A stretch of DNA of 64,000 nt, taken from the NCBI GenBank assembly GCA_964509335.1, contig CAZDXB010000007.1:77446-141445 (forward strand), written 5' to 3'. The translations under genes were made by a program, and so were the position numbers. The notes under the pieces are model-generated. The model was not told the origin of the DNA. It was given only the letters and a program-made list of their open reading frames with translations, and did no database searches. This DNA is from CAZDXB01 sp964509335. Its GTDB lineage: Bacteria > Bacteroidota > Ignavibacteria > Kapaibacteriales > UBA2268. Of this stretch, positions 15,945 to 26,900 are shown piece after piece. Position 1 is the first letter of the stretch, and the number at the start of each line of letters is the position of its first letter.

Positions 15945-18900
15945 TTATTTGATAATATTCAAAAAATTTGTTGATTCTACCATAATTCCGTCTTTATTTA
16001 TCGCTTTTAGACGATAATAATAAGCTCCGCTAGTTAGATTTTTTCCGTTGTCGTCTTGGCAATTCCAACGTATTTCGGTTTTATATTTCGTTTGCGCTTC
16101 GCTCGATAGGGTAGATACGATTCTGCCCAAAGCGTCGCGCACGGTAATTTCGTAATCGAACGGCGGGTTTATAGTGTGATTAAAACTGAAAGTCAAGCTT
16201 GAACTAGCGGGATTTGGATAGGTCGTAAGATTATGAATAATCAATCCGTCGCAAGACGCGGTTCTGAAGTAGGTCTCGGTTATCGAAAAGTTGTTGAACA
16301 CGTCCCAAGCGCGAATTTTTATTTTATGTAGCCCGGGTTCCAAATCATACAGGATTTTTGTCGCTTCTCCCGAACGTGAATCTCCGAAAGAAGCGGAGAA
16401 GTTATCAGTTAAATCGATAGATTTGCGCGCGTCGTCTATCCAAGCTTCGATATTATGTCCTAAACCTATGCCTGTGGCGTTAATGCCGCTCTCGTCTGAT
16501 AGCTCGACGATTAGCGTAGGCTCGCAACTAACGTAATCGCCGGAAACGAACTCTTTTGAGTCTAAATAAACTTCGATTTCCGGTCCTCTGGAATCTGCGT
16601 GTGTGGTAGTATCAAGCCCGTCTATTATAAATTTGCGAGTGTCGCCTTTAGCAAATCTGTCGTCGTCGGAGTAAGCGTAAACTAAAAGTCTGCCGGGTTC
16701 GCCGGAAAAACTAATATCCTTCGGAATAATAAACTCGCTCGTAAATTTTCCGTTCTTAACTTCGCAGGAGCTTTGGTTTAGCGTTCCGCCGTATTTTGTG
16801 AAATGATGAGTCGTGCCGTTCGGAGAGCCGTCGTCTTCGAAAGCTCTTATTTGTTTGTCGCTATCGAGCATAGTGATTATTGCCGTTCCGTTGAATGTTT
16901 CGTCCGTAACGGTTGAAGACGCAGAAGTTACGCTTCCTTCAATCGTTACTTCCGACAAACCTTTCAATTTAGCCGTGTCTCCTTTTGATACGTTTACGTC
17001 GTTAATCTTGTTAATACGAGCGTTGTATTCGGGAATTAGTATTTTTATCGTGGGGTCGCCGAGCAAACAGTATTTTTTGTCGTTCCTTTTATACTTTTCG
17101 TATTTTGTAATCATATTCACTACGCCTAAAGAGAAATATTCGCCCGTTTCTTCGTTTTTTTCGAAGAAATTTCGGTAAAGAGTTTCGTTAAGCCTAGCGT
17201 TTGGGTCTGCAAATACGAGTCTCGTCGAAGAGAAAACGCCTATGGCTCCGCCTCGCTCGCTAAGCAATAATTCTTCGGCGCCGCTTCTTATCTCCGGCGA
17301 ATCGAATCGTCCGAAGTCGCAACTGGCGGCGGTGGCGAAAAATAATTTATCGAGATTAGTGAATTGCGGAATCGTTAAACTCCTCTCTAAGATTTCTTCG
17401 TGCGCCCAAACTCTTGGATTTCCGTGTCCAATATAGCATAAGAATAAGTTGCCGTCGTTATTGGAAGCCGAGAGCATTTCCTGAGTTACGCGCGGTTTTC
17501 TTTTGCCGCCGGTAACGCTTTCGCTTGGATATTCTGCCATATAGATTTTATTTACTCGCAAAAAATTCGGGAGATGATTTCTACATAGCTGTTCAGCGTC
17601 GTTTGTATGCAAGGTTCCGTCGGTAGAACCGCTTTTTTTCCAGCTATCGTCGGCGACGACCGTTATATTAGTTCTCCAAGAGTCCTCGCTCGATTCGTTT
17701 TCGTATTTACCGATTTTTTCTATCATCCAATTTCCCTCGCCGTTGGATTGAACGGGGATTCTGCCCAGCGCTATATCGATTAAGTCGTCGTCGCCCGCTA
17801 TATTGGCGAAAAAGTCGTCGCTTGTGTAAGAATCAATTTCGTCGTAAGAAAAAGAACTATTCGGTATTTGATAAGTCGGCGCGTAATTTTTCTCGTCCGT
17901 TCCTATTAACTTATAGTCGTAATGCCCGTCGCCCCAAAGCAAAACATATTTCGGCTTGCGCTCCCAACGGTCGAAAGCGTCCGCTATAAAATCTCTTATC
18001 GCCGTCGGGTCGGGCGTTCCTGAATTATATTCGTTGTAAATTTGAGTCAATGTCGCTATAAAAACTGAAATGTTCGAGCGCTCTTCTCTATATTCTTTAT
18101 AATTGTTCGCCGATTCGAGTAAGTCTTTATGCGTTATTAAAATTAAGTCAGAGCCTTTGCTCTCGCCCCTTAAGTTAGCGAATTCGGCTATTTGCAGAGA
18201 CGGTTCTTTTATTTTTGAAGAAATGAAAAACTTCTTAGGACGATTTGCTTCCGTCTCGTTTTTAAAGCGGAACATTCCGCCGGTAACCGCTTTGTTTTCG
18301 ATTAGTTTCGGATTCGCCGCGTCGGTTGTTTCAAAACCGTAGATTTCCCCGCCGGAAAAGCCGTTTGTTAAGTATTCAACTACTCCGTCGTTTTCGGGAT
18401 TTGAAAAGAAACTTAATTCATTGTTTATCGGCTCTAGATAGGCGGGATAGTGGATTTCATACCAATCGAAGTATCCTTGCGCTCCGCCGTCGCCGGAATA
18501 GTTTGTGTATTCAAATTTCAACGAGCTTCTGTTGTCAGCCGATACGTAGGAGGCGGGAGCTTTCGCGGTAACTTCTTCTCGTTCGGCGTCGTCGTGTCCC
18601 GAAGTTATTTTTAAATGCGCCTCGCATAACTTGTTGTCGTTTTCGTAGATGTCGAAAGTTCCAGTGTAGGGAGCGCGGTGCGCCACTGAAAAGCGGTAGA
18701 ATATTTCGCCGTCTCTTTTCAAATTATTTAGTCGCTCGACAAACACAGCCGGCAACAAGTTCCTGCCGAACCAAGCCCTTCCCGAACCCGCGATATAAGC
18801 GTTGTGCATCTCTTCTTCGTAAAATATTCTTCTGGTATAGGTATTCGGTTCGTAATCGGCTTCATATGTCGGTTGAACAATCGGTTCGGCTCTTTTGCCC

Positions 18901-19979
18901 GAATCGCCCGACCAAGTCAACATATAATAAGAGTTCTCGCTGAAATGGTTTATGTAATGACGGAATCCATTTGCGGAGTCGTATTTAAAACCCGAAGCGG
19001 GCGAGGCGTAAAAGATTATTTTATCCAGCGTTCCGTCGCCTTTTTTTTTGACGATTATTTCTTGTTCGTTCATTTCGTTGTTTACCGCGTCGGTTACGTT
19101 TTCGCTTAATTGCAAACCGCCGTTTCCGTAAATCTTTATTTTATGGATGTCTTCTTTGGGTATTAAAAATCCCAAGTTGTTTAATTTTCCTGCGGTTATT
19201 TGATAAACGCCCTCTTCCTCGATTTTTATTTTTACCCAGTCAGCGTCTGTTTCCGATTGAGTGTGGGATTTTTTAAGCGACAAGTCCGATTCTAAATTTT
19301 CTTTTATCAGCCAAGATTTAGTTTCGTTGTGGTTTAAGGAAAGGGGCGGGTCGAATATTCGTTCATTATTATAATAAGCGCCGCCTTCAGATTGGCTGTT
19401 GAATTTAATCTCGACGGTAATTTTTTTGGGGATTAATATCGCTTTTTGTTCGGAAGAATATTTAGCGGCAATCAATTGAAGTTTTGCTAAGTGGCGATGA
19501 CGGGAAATCCCCGAATACGATAATTTCGCCCAAACGATATTGTTGTTTCGCCTGTAATCTTGCTCGTCGGTTATATAAATAGCGTGATAATTCCCGTCCA
19601 ATTTATAGCGCATAGGGTAGGGAACGATTTTAACCGGAATTTTCTTAAACCCTGAAATATCATAATCGATTAACTCGAATCCTTCGGGATTTGGAACGGT
19701 TATGAAACTTTCGCCGACATACGTAGTCGGCGCGCCCGCTCCGCCGTTAAGAGAAGTCGCGTTGGTGAATTTTGGACGGACTAATCTTTGCCCGTCGGCG
19801 GCGTCGATAGTGTCTAACGCGACAAAATCAGGCTTGAAAACAAGCGTCAAACTTTGCTTGTTGGAATGAACGACTTGCCAGCCGTCTTTTGCCGATGATA
19901 TAGAATAAGCGCTCGCGGTTAAAAAAGTAAAAGCCGCGACTATATATAGAGCCTTTTTAAGTTTACTTAAAATCTTCAT
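15945..19979 (-). CDS. porU: T9SS C-terminal signal peptidase PorU
   Basis: A 1344-residue cell-surface sortase of the gingipain (C25) family that cleaves cargo sorting domains and attaches cargo to the surface. It has a signal peptide at 1-~29 and a beta-rich N-terminal region. The caspase-like domain includes LLWGDGHYDYKLIG and the C25 catalytic pair: His852 in YIGHGNPRVWAHE and Cys887 in ATAASCDFGRF, 35 residues apart as in gingipains. An Ig-like region follows. The protein ends in its own FlgD-like sorting domain (TTYPNPASSSLTFSF), a feature also known in Porphyromonas PorU, where it is retained. It heads the porU-porV unit behind a Bacteroidetes-type promoter at 20072-20103. Confidence 0.93.
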   Translation of the reverse strand: MKILSKLKKALYIVAAFTFLTASAYSISSAKDGWQVVHSNKQSLTLVFKPDFVALDTIDAADGQRLVRPKFTNATSLNGGAGAPTTYVGESFITVPNPEGFELIDYDISGFKKIPVKIVPYPMRYKLDGNYHAIYITDEQDYRRNNNIVWAKLSYSGISRHRHLAKLQLIAAKYSSEQKAILIPKKITVEIKFNSQSEGGAYYNNERIFDPPLSLNHNETKSWLIKENLESDLSLKKSHTQSETDADWVKIKIEEEGVYQITAGKLNNLGFLIPKEDIHKIKIYGNGGLQLSENVTDAVNNEMNEQEIIVKKKGDGTLDKIIFYASPASGFKYDSANGFRHYINHFSENSYYMLTWSGDSGKRAEPIVQPTYEADYEPNTYTRRIFYEEEMHNAYIAGSGRAWFGRNLLPAVFVERLNNLKRDGEIFYRFSVAHRAPYTGTFDIYENDNKLCEAHLKITSGHDDAEREEVTAKAPASYVSADNRSSLKFEYTNYSGDGGAQGYFDWYEIHYPAYLEPINNELSFFSNPENDGVVEYLTNGFSGGEIYGFETTDAANPKLIENKAVTGGMFRFKNETEANRPKKFFISSKIKEPSLQIAEFANLRGESKGSDLILITHKDLLESANNYKEYREERSNISVFIATLTQIYNEYNSGTPDPTAIRDFIADAFDRWERKPKYVLLWGDGHYDYKLIGTDEKNYAPTYQIPNSSFSYDEIDSYTSDDFFANIAGDDDLIDIALGRIPVQSNGEGNWMIEKIGKYENESSEDSWRTNITVVADDSWKKSGSTDGTLHTNDAEQLCRNHLPNFLRVNKIYMAEYPSESVTGGKRKPRVTQEMLSASNNDGNLFLCYIGHGNPRVWAHEEILERSLTIPQFTNLDKLFFATAASCDFGRFDSPEIRSGAEELLLSERGGAIGVFSSTRLVFADPNARLNETLYRNFFEKNEETGEYFSLGVVNMITKYEKYKRNDKKYCLLGDPTIKILIPEYNARINKINDVNVSKGDTAKLKGLSEVTIEGSVTSASSTVTDETFNGTAIITMLDSDKQIRAFEDDGSPNGTTHHFTKYGGTLNQSSCEVKNGKFTSEFIIPKDISFSGEPGRLLVYAYSDDDRFAKGDTRKFIIDGLDTTTHADSRGPEIEVYLDSKEFVSGDYVSCEPTLIVELSDESGINATGIGLGHNIEAWIDDARKSIDLTDNFSASFGDSRSGEATKILYDLEPGLHKIKIRAWDVFNNFSITETYFRTASCDGLIIHNLTTYPNPASSSLTFSFNHTINPPFDYEITVRDALGRIVSTLSSEAQTKYKTEIRWNCQDDNGKNLTSGAYYYRLKAINKDGIMVESTNFLNIIK

Positions 19980-20071
19980 AGTATTCCCGTTGAACTTAAC
20001 GTCAAACTTAATTATTTAATCCGTAACAAAGGCTCTATAAACGCGACTTCTTTTGTTTGAAATACTTAACT

Positions 20072-20103
20072 CAAAGATAATACAAAATTTCTTTTTTCAA
20101 AAA
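20072..20103 (-). promoter_or_regulatory. Bacteroidetes-type promoter of porU
   Basis: On the minus strand: TTTTTG (20103-20098), 18 nt, TATCTTTG (20079-20072). Transcription would start about 85 nt before the PorU ATG. Confidence 0.5.
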
Positions 20104-20148
20104 CTTTTTTATAAGACGGAAGTGAATAACTTATATTATTGGTATAAA

Positions 20149-20189
20149 TAAAAAAATGCCTCGCCATCGGGGGGAATGACGGCAAGGCA
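20149..20189 (-). terminator. Terminator of the tRNA-Gly transcript
   Basis: On the minus strand, TGCCTTGCCGTC pairs with GATGGCGAGGCA (12 bp with G-U/mismatch positions) across a short loop, followed by TTTTTTTA. It lies 37 nt beyond the tRNA 3' end. Confidence 0.75.
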
Positions 20190-20225
20190 CGCAGCATAAA
20201 GAGGAAATGACGACGTGGGCCGTCG

Positions 20226-20298
20226 AGCGAAAGACGAGATTCGAACTCGCGACCCCAACCTTGGCAAGGTTGTGCTCTACCAGCTGAGCTACTTTCGC
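20226..20298 (-). tRNA. tRNA-Gly(GCC)
   Basis: A full 73-nt cloverleaf on the minus strand. Acceptor stem GCGAAAG/CTTTCGC, D arm AGCTCAGCTGGTAGAGC, anticodon stem CAACC/GGTTG with loop TTGCCAA (anticodon GCC), and T arm GCGAGTTCGAATCTCGT are all present. The discriminator base is T and CCA is not encoded. The sequence is close to bacterial tRNA-Gly GCC. Confidence 0.97.
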
Positions 20299-20353
20299 TT
20301 AATTACTTCCTCATATTTCAAAGGACAATTCTAATTTAAAATTATTTTAGCTT

Positions 20354-20983
20354 CTATCCAAATTTTTTTTCAAAAACCTCAGAACATTCGTTTTTTAATC
20401 TATCAAAATCAATTTCAGCGCCAATTTCCCGTTCTATGGAAGTTATTTCTTTATCCTTTATGCCGCAAGGCGTTATGTAATCGAACTCGTCTATATTATT
20501 TTTGGCGTTAAGGGCGAATCCGTGCGAAGTTACCCATTTGGAGCAATGCAACCCCATAGCGCATATTTTTCTTTCGCCGCCGACCCAAACCCCCGTAAGC
20601 CCTTTCATTCTATCTGATTCTATGCCGTAGAGACTCAACAAGTCTATAATCGCTCCTTCAATTTCTCTTAGAAACCAATGCAAATCTTCTTTATAGTCCG
20701 ACAAATTGAAAATTGGATATCCGACAAGCTGACCGGGGTTGTGCAAAGTTACGTCTCCGCCTCTGTCGTTATGTATTATTTTGACGCCGCGGGATTCGAG
20801 AAAGGAACGCGCGCTCAGAACGTTTGTTTCCGAGCCTGTTCTGCCGATAGTGATTACGGTCGGATGCTCGCACAATATGAGAACGCTTCGGTTTCTTTTC
20901 GCCTTTATATCCTCGGCTAATTCTCTTTGCCGCCGCCAACCTTCTTTGTAATCTATTAGACCCCAGTCTTGTATTTCTATCAT
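20354..20983 (-). CDS. lipB: Octanoyltransferase LipB
   Basis: A 209-residue cytoplasmic enzyme that moves octanoate from acyl carrier protein to the lipoyl domains of 2-oxoacid dehydrogenases. It shows the family signature RGGDVTLHNPGQLVGYP, CEHPTVITIGRTG, the catalytic lysine K139 in GGERKICAMGLH and the acyl-accepting Cys163 in ITPCGI, plus SHGFALN. Length matches the family. It lies 86 bp downstream of lpd on the same strand, separated by a palindromic repeat, which suits joint expression in lipoate metabolism. No LipA is in the window. Confidence 0.95.
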   Translation of the reverse strand: MIEIQDWGLIDYKEGWRRQRELAEDIKAKRNRSVLILCEHPTVITIGRTGSETNVLSARSFLESRGVKIIHNDRGGDVTLHNPGQLVGYPIFNLSDYKEDLHWFLREIEGAIIDLLSLYGIESDRMKGLTGVWVGGERKICAMGLHCSKWVTSHGFALNAKNNIDEFDYITPCGIKDKEITSIEREIGAEIDFDRLKNECSEVFEKKFG

Positions 20984-20995
20984 TTTCGTTGTTTA

Positions 20996-21040
20996 GTAGG
21001 GGCTGAAAATCTTCAGCCCCTACAATCTTCAGCCCCTACA
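20996..21040. repeat. Palindromic repeat between lpd and lipB
   Basis: A 12-bp stem GTAGGGGCTGAA/TTCAGCCCCTAC (20996-21023, 4-nt loop) is followed by a direct repeat of its right arm (21024-21040). There is no T-run, so it is a dispersed hairpin element rather than a terminator. It resembles the element at 11414 in its GTAG ends. Confidence 0.65.
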
Positions 21041-21069
21041 TTATATTACAATTATACTATACAATTTTA

Positions 21070-22473
21070 CTATATATTCACCGCTTCGTCGTATGCTTGC
21101 GCGGAAGCTTCCATAATCGCTTCGCTTAAAGTCGGATGCGCGTGTATCGTTTTGAAAATCGTTTTCGCGTCCGCTTCCAAAGTTCTAGCGGTTCCTACTT
21201 CTCCAATTAATTCCGTAACGTCCGGTCCTACTATATGCGCTCCCAAGATTTCGCCGTATTTTGCGTCGAAAATCATTTTTACGAATCCTTTAGCTTCGCC
21301 TATGCCGTGCGCTTTGCCGTTAGCCGTGAACGGGAACTTGCCGATTTTGAGCTCGTAGCCGGCTTCTTTTGCCTCGTCTTCGGTCATACCGACGCTTGCC
21401 ACTTGCGGATTGCAGTATGTGCAGCCGGGGATGTTATTGTAGTCTATTCCGGTAGTTTCCTCGCCGGCGATATATTCGGCGCACTCGATTCCCTCGGCGG
21501 AAGCTTTGTGAGCCAGCCAAGGCGGTCCGGCGACGTCGCCGATAGCGTAAACGCCCTCGACGTTCGTTCTCATATGCTCGTCTATCTTGATGAAACCGCG
21601 TTCGATTTTCACTCCTAAATCTTCTAAGCCTATATTTTCGAGATTTGCTTGTATGCCGATGGCGTTTAATGCTATGTCGGCTTTCAGAGTTTCTTCTTTG
21701 CCGTCTTTCTTTTCTACTTTTACTTCTACTCCGTCGCCCTTGGCTTTCGCGGAAAGGACTTTTGTTTTGGTCATTAACTTCATCCCGCTTTTCTTAAAGT
21801 GTCGATTCAATTCGCGGGATACGTCTTTATCCTCGACGGGCAGAATTCGGTCCATCATTTCAATTATCGTTACTTTCGTTCCGAAAGCGTTGTAGAAATA
21901 AGCGAACTCGACGCCTATCGCGCCCGCGCCCATTATTATCATAGACTTCGGCGGCTCTTTCGGTACCAACGCTTGTTTGCTGGTTATAATTTTCTCGCGA
22001 TCGACTTCAATTCCTTCGAACATTCTCGGTCTCGCTCCGGTGGCGATTATAATGTTCTTGGCTTCGATTAGCTCTTTCGCTTTGCCGTTTTCGTCTCTTA
22101 CTTCAACTTCGTTCTTGTTCTTTATATATCCGAAGCCCTTAGCGTGTTCTACTTTGTATTTCTTAAACAAAAAGCCGATGCCGTTAGACATTCGCTTGGA
22201 AACGTCTCTGCTTCTTTTGATGATTTTGTCGAAATTAACGTCGTAGTCTTTGATATCGAATCCCAACTTCTTCGATTCTTTGAGAAAGTTAGCTTGCTCG
22301 GCGCTTTTAAGCAGCGCTTTGGTGGGTATGCAACCCCAATTGAGGCAAATTCCGCCTAAATCCGATTTCTCTATGCAAACAGCTTTTAATCCAAGTTGCG
22401 AAGCTCTAATAGCGGCAACGTATCCTCCGGGACCGGAACCTATAACCGCTATGTCAAATTTTCTTTTATCCAT
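21070..22473 (-). CDS. lpd: Dihydrolipoyl dehydrogenase (E3)
   Basis: A 467-residue flavoprotein that reoxidises dihydrolipoamide in 2-oxoacid dehydrogenase and glycine cleavage complexes. It has an FAD-binding GSGPGGYVAA (12-21), the redox disulfide C43-C48 in GGICLNWGCIPTK, an NAD-binding GAGAIGVEFAYF, FAD motif VYAIGDVAG, and the catalytic H446/E451 in HAHPTLSE. Length is standard. The start at 22473 has AAGGA. lipB follows on the same strand. The fused E1 at 47824-49995 may be its partner; no E2 gene is visible. Confidence 0.96.
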   Translation of the reverse strand: MDKRKFDIAVIGSGPGGYVAAIRASQLGLKAVCIEKSDLGGICLNWGCIPTKALLKSAEQANFLKESKKLGFDIKDYDVNFDKIIKRSRDVSKRMSNGIGFLFKKYKVEHAKGFGYIKNKNEVEVRDENGKAKELIEAKNIIIATGARPRMFEGIEVDREKIITSKQALVPKEPPKSMIIMGAGAIGVEFAYFYNAFGTKVTIIEMMDRILPVEDKDVSRELNRHFKKSGMKLMTKTKVLSAKAKGDGVEVKVEKKDGKEETLKADIALNAIGIQANLENIGLEDLGVKIERGFIKIDEHMRTNVEGVYAIGDVAGPPWLAHKASAEGIECAEYIAGEETTGIDYNNIPGCTYCNPQVASVGMTEDEAKEAGYELKIGKFPFTANGKAHGIGEAKGFVKMIFDAKYGEILGAHIVGPDVTELIGEVGTARTLEADAKTIFKTIHAHPTLSEAIMEASAQAYDEAVNI

Positions 22474-22611
22474 TTCGCTTCCTTTTATTATTCAAAATGA
22501 TAATACGCGATTGTCAATTTATGAATTTAACGTAATTAGGCGAAGCATATTATTAATTATTTATTTACTTTCCGCGCGACTTTTTCTTAACTTATGACTC
22601 TATTTATATAA

Positions 22612-23670
22612 AGCGAATTAGACCAAATTGATTTTAACACCGAATACAGCGGCAACGTAAGTTTACACACTTACGGTTTTAATGAAAATCAACTGGATTT
22701 AAACGATTTTATTCCTTTTCATAAAAAGTTAGTTTCTTTATACTATTTAGAATTTAAATCCAACAAAATTCCAGAAAAATTTCCCCCGAAAGTTGATAGT
22801 AGTATAAAAAAATTAAATTCATTGTTAGTTGAATATCAATCGGCGACGGAAGGCTTCGAGATACTTGAACATAAGATTGAGCAAAAACTTACGGGAATAT
22901 ATAATTACTTCGAGAAAATATCCTATAAAAATAACGACTTGAGTAAAAGAAGAAACGATAGTTCTGACAAAGATAGCACGGAAGACATCTACAGAGAAAA
23001 TTTTTACTCAGACGGAGAAAGCGACGATGATTCAGAGGGAGAAAATAACGAATGGAGCGATTTGGGAGTTCATACAAATTATGTAGATAATATAACTTTT
23101 ATGGAAAAAATATTAAAGAGAAGATACAAATCCCTCGAAGAAAAACTGACGGCGCTTCACGATAAAATTGAAAATTACGTGATGATAAATAAGATGATAG
23201 CTATTAATATTTCGTTCAAAGACGACCCGGAAAACGAGGGACTGCTGTTCTGGTATAAGCCGTCCGAAAAATTGCTGAAATATCTGCCCAAAGACGCAAG
23301 GGCTCAAATCAAAAGGGAGTTTGAACTGTTGGAATCGGGAGCTATATGCGGCGCTCCGATAGACGGGGAGAACGCTTATATGGATATCTGGAAGTCTTGC
23401 AGCGGCGACGTTCAGAATTTGAGGATATTCCCGAATCCCGTTAGCGAAGCGCTGAAAGTGAAATTCGAGCTCGCGACCCCCAGAAAAATATCCATAGCGG
23501 TTTGCAATTTAAAGGGACAAAAAGTCTTAACGCTCAAAGACCGCGAAGATTTAACGACGGGAACGCATTTTACGACGTTCGACGTCTCATCGCTAAAGCC
23601 CAATATATATTTCATCGTAGTAACTTCGGAGAAGGGCGAAAAGGCGTCTTTAAAGTTTATTAAGGAGTAG
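22612..23670 (+). pseudogene. 5'-truncated T9SS cargo gene remnant
   Basis: The frame is open from 22612, just after an in-frame TAA (22609-22611), through 23670, giving ~352 codons. The product has an acidic, coiled-coil middle and a T9SS sorting domain at the end (LRIFPNPVSEALKVKFEL...EKASLKFIKE). There is no plausible start with a ribosome site and no signal peptide, which every T9SS cargo needs. The nearest in-frame ATG (22594) meets a stop after five codons, and the first TTG that could start it is at 22822. I infer that the 5' end was deleted or the gene was interrupted. A surviving ORF from 22822 (282 aa) would be cytoplasmic and probably useless. Confidence 0.65.
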
Positions 23671-23998
23671 AGCGGGCTTCCTAGCCTGCTTCTTACTATG
23701 GTCTTTAATAATTTCTCTTTTTTCTCAAGCTGGGAAGTTTGCGCTACTTTGAGAAATATTATTACGTTGTCATTTAATTTATCAAATCGAGGAATGTTTT
23801 GTTTCGCCGCATTTGTGAGGCGTTCTAAGGGGGATTTGATTAATCATATCTATACCTCTACGGAAACAAATTGTAGTTTTCACTAGCTCCGTCCTTTAGA
23901 GCGGAGGAATGAAAACTACGTAATTCGTAATTTTTCCTACTCATCCGATGACTCGGAGTCATCGGATGAGTTTCGTCTCTTCAGAAGATTAATTAAAT
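23671..23998. other. Gene-free stretch with two strong hairpins
   Basis: One hairpin is GTAGTTTTCA/TGAAAACTAC (23873-23882 with 23910-23919), enclosing CTCCG/CGGAG. The other is a 15-bp stem with a 1-nt centre, CTCATCCGATGACTC and its complement (23940-23970). The second lies just past the end of the minus-strand giant gene and before no T-run on that strand. No supported gene is present. Confidence 0.55.
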
Positions 23999-26900
23999 CT
24001 AGTCTTTTACAAATCTTCCCGAATAAGTTACGGGTTTGCCTTCGGAATCTATTCCGTCGAACGAATATATATAAGTTCCCTTTGGATGATTCGAAGCTCG
24101 CCAGTAAATTGAATTTCTGCCCAAATCGATTGGACAATCCTTGAATTTGGCGACTTCCGAGCCGTCGAAGGAATATATCGTCAGCTTCAACGAATTCATT
24201 TCGCGAGTCAGATAATACGAAATATACGTTCTGTAATCCATCGGGTTCGGATAGTTCTTTACTTCTACTATCCAATCTGGACCTTTCATCGGAATTTGCA
24301 ATTTTCGGTCGTTGTTTTGAGAGCAGAATTCCGAGTTGGGGTCTTGCGACTCAACCGACGCGTAGAATTCGACGTATTCCGCCGAATCTTCGATAGCGTA
24401 ATATACGTCCATGCGTCTTTCTTGGAATCTGTCGAGCGAATCCAAGGGTTTCTCGCCGATAAGAAGCGTGTCGCCGTCATTGCCGATAGCGAAGAATCTG
24501 ACTATCGCGCCGCTAATCGCTCTTGCGCCGTTGCGGACTTTTCCGGTAATTCTAACGTCCGAACCTCTTTCCAGAACTTCTTTATTAGCGCTCAAGTCGT
24601 ATAAATATAAGTCGGGCGCTTCCAAGTCGAGATTTTCCCAGTCGGGATATCTGAATATAGTAGGTCCGGCGGAGCTTTTGCCCGCGTTTCCGCGATAGCT
24701 CACCATTACGTTCGGAATAACGGCGTTCGTGTCGAACAAGCAGGAACATACGCCCGCTTTCTCGATAAACGGCAAATGTATTCTCTTCTTCTCGCCGGGA
24801 ACGCAAGCGCCTATGCTCGCTACAATTCTATTGTTTGTGTAGGCGCAATTTGGCGGCAGAGCTTCGGCGATTGGGTTGAAATACGGTCCGACTTCGATGT
24901 CCAAAATCACGTTTTCAGCCATATCGTTGCCGTAGTTTGTTACTTGAACCATCGCGTCCACTCGTTTCCTGCCTTCCGAATCGAACTTCAGCGGTTGATT
25001 TTCTTTTATTTCTTTGCCGTTAATCGCCGCTATTTTCTTGAAGTTCATCAGTTTCGGACCGACCGCGGTTACCTCTACGTCTCTTCCGCTAGTCAGTAAT
25101 TGAGAGCCGAAGTCGTCGCTTTCGTAACTCAGTATTTGCCGGTCTGATAATAGTATATCTCTTTTATCAGAATAAGCTTGAACTTTGCCTTTCTGTAGAA
25201 TATAGAATTTCGAAAAATCGGTATTCGGGAAATTTGTAAATTGAGACAAATCTATCGTCTCTTTGCCGGCTTCGGCGTCGTATTCGGACGGGAGAGACGC
25301 CAAATCGTCAAATTCTGTGTAGTTGACGTCCTCGTCCGACCATCTCGCTTCTCCCATACCTTCGAAAAATCCGCTAGTTTCGACTAGCAAGCTCTTCAAA
25401 TCGGCGTCGCCGACTACGATTTTTTCGTATCCGACGGGCGCGCCGTTCTCGTTTCTGTCCGAAACGCTGAACTTAAGCGGGGGAACTTCGTAGTTAATAT
25501 CAATCGATTGCGCTTTGTCTTTCTTTCTAGCGTTCGATTCGTCGTAATGCTTGCGAGTTCCGGATATTGAGAAGTTGATGTCGTAAACGTCGTTTTCCAA
25601 GTTCTCGTCGATTTTGAATAAAATGACGAAGTAAGCCCTACGGGAAGGTTGCATTAGCGGCAAAGTGTTGCCCATTTTAATCAAGACTTCGTCTTCGGGC
25701 TGATTGAAGCGCCAACCGGCTCTGAACGAGCCTAAGTCGTCGCCGCCTCTTATAACTTCGCCGGTCGCCGGGTCAACCTTCGCCGGCACGAGAGGTCTCG
25801 GATACGCGACGTATGACATTACGACTTCGCTATTGCCAAGCCCGTTAGGTATTTGCGGCGTTATAGTAGTGTTAATCCAATTGTCGTCGGTGCCGTTCAT
25901 TATCTCGATTTTCGCTTCCAAGAAACAGCCGCTGACCGTCTTTGGATAATCGGCTAAATCTGGATTGTCCGGGTCGGCGTTTGGAATTAAAGTAACGTTT
26001 TCTCTATAGTTATAATCGCCGTCTATTATGGTGGACATATTAAAAGACGGTTCTATTAAACTGCACGGGTCTCTGCCGCCGGCGTAAGTAGTAATTGTCG
26101 CCTCGCCGTAGCCGTATGAAACGCGGTACGGGTCGAATCTGGCGTCGAAATAATGCGGCTCGTTTCTGTCTTCGATAGAGTATTTAATATAAGCGGTGTC
26201 TAAACCGAACTTAACAATAGAAGGCGTCGGTTTGGCGATTAATCTGTAATCGACGCCCTTGGCGTAGCCGGTCAATACGTGCGAGAATATCACCCAAGGC
26301 GAACCGCCGAATATCTCCTCCACTACAAGCCAGCCGCCTTTGCTAATATCGACAGAGCCTTCTTTGCCGTTGCCCTCGTATTTACAATTGAACTTGAAAT
26401 GCGTCTTACCTAAAGTTTCGAAATAATCGTCTCCGTATTCGCCGTCGGGTCCGTGATACCAGCCCGAATCGACTCTGCCGTAGATGTCGTCGATAAAAGG
26501 CTCTTCGGGATAATCCAGCCAGTCCTCGCCGTCGTCTAGCATAAAGTCGTCGTGCAAGAAGCCCGTGCTGGAACAGAACCTGTCGCCTCTGTCGTCAATC
26601 CAGTCGTCGATTCCGTCGAAGTTGTCATCGTCCAACGCCGGCGGTATCAATACTTGCGGAATGTAGATATGATATTGATACGGGTCTTCCCATATCTCAA
26701 TCGAATCTTTTGTGTTTGGATTATCTATCCATTTGTGATAGGGCGCGCCGTCTATTTCTACTATTGCGTCGATGTCGTAAGTTCCGTCTTGTCGTTTCGG
26801 CAATTTGATATTATATCCGCCGATGCCCTTCGGGATATCGTAAACAAAATAGCCGAAAACGCCGTCGCCCAACTCTTCGACATCTTCGTATTTCAAATCG

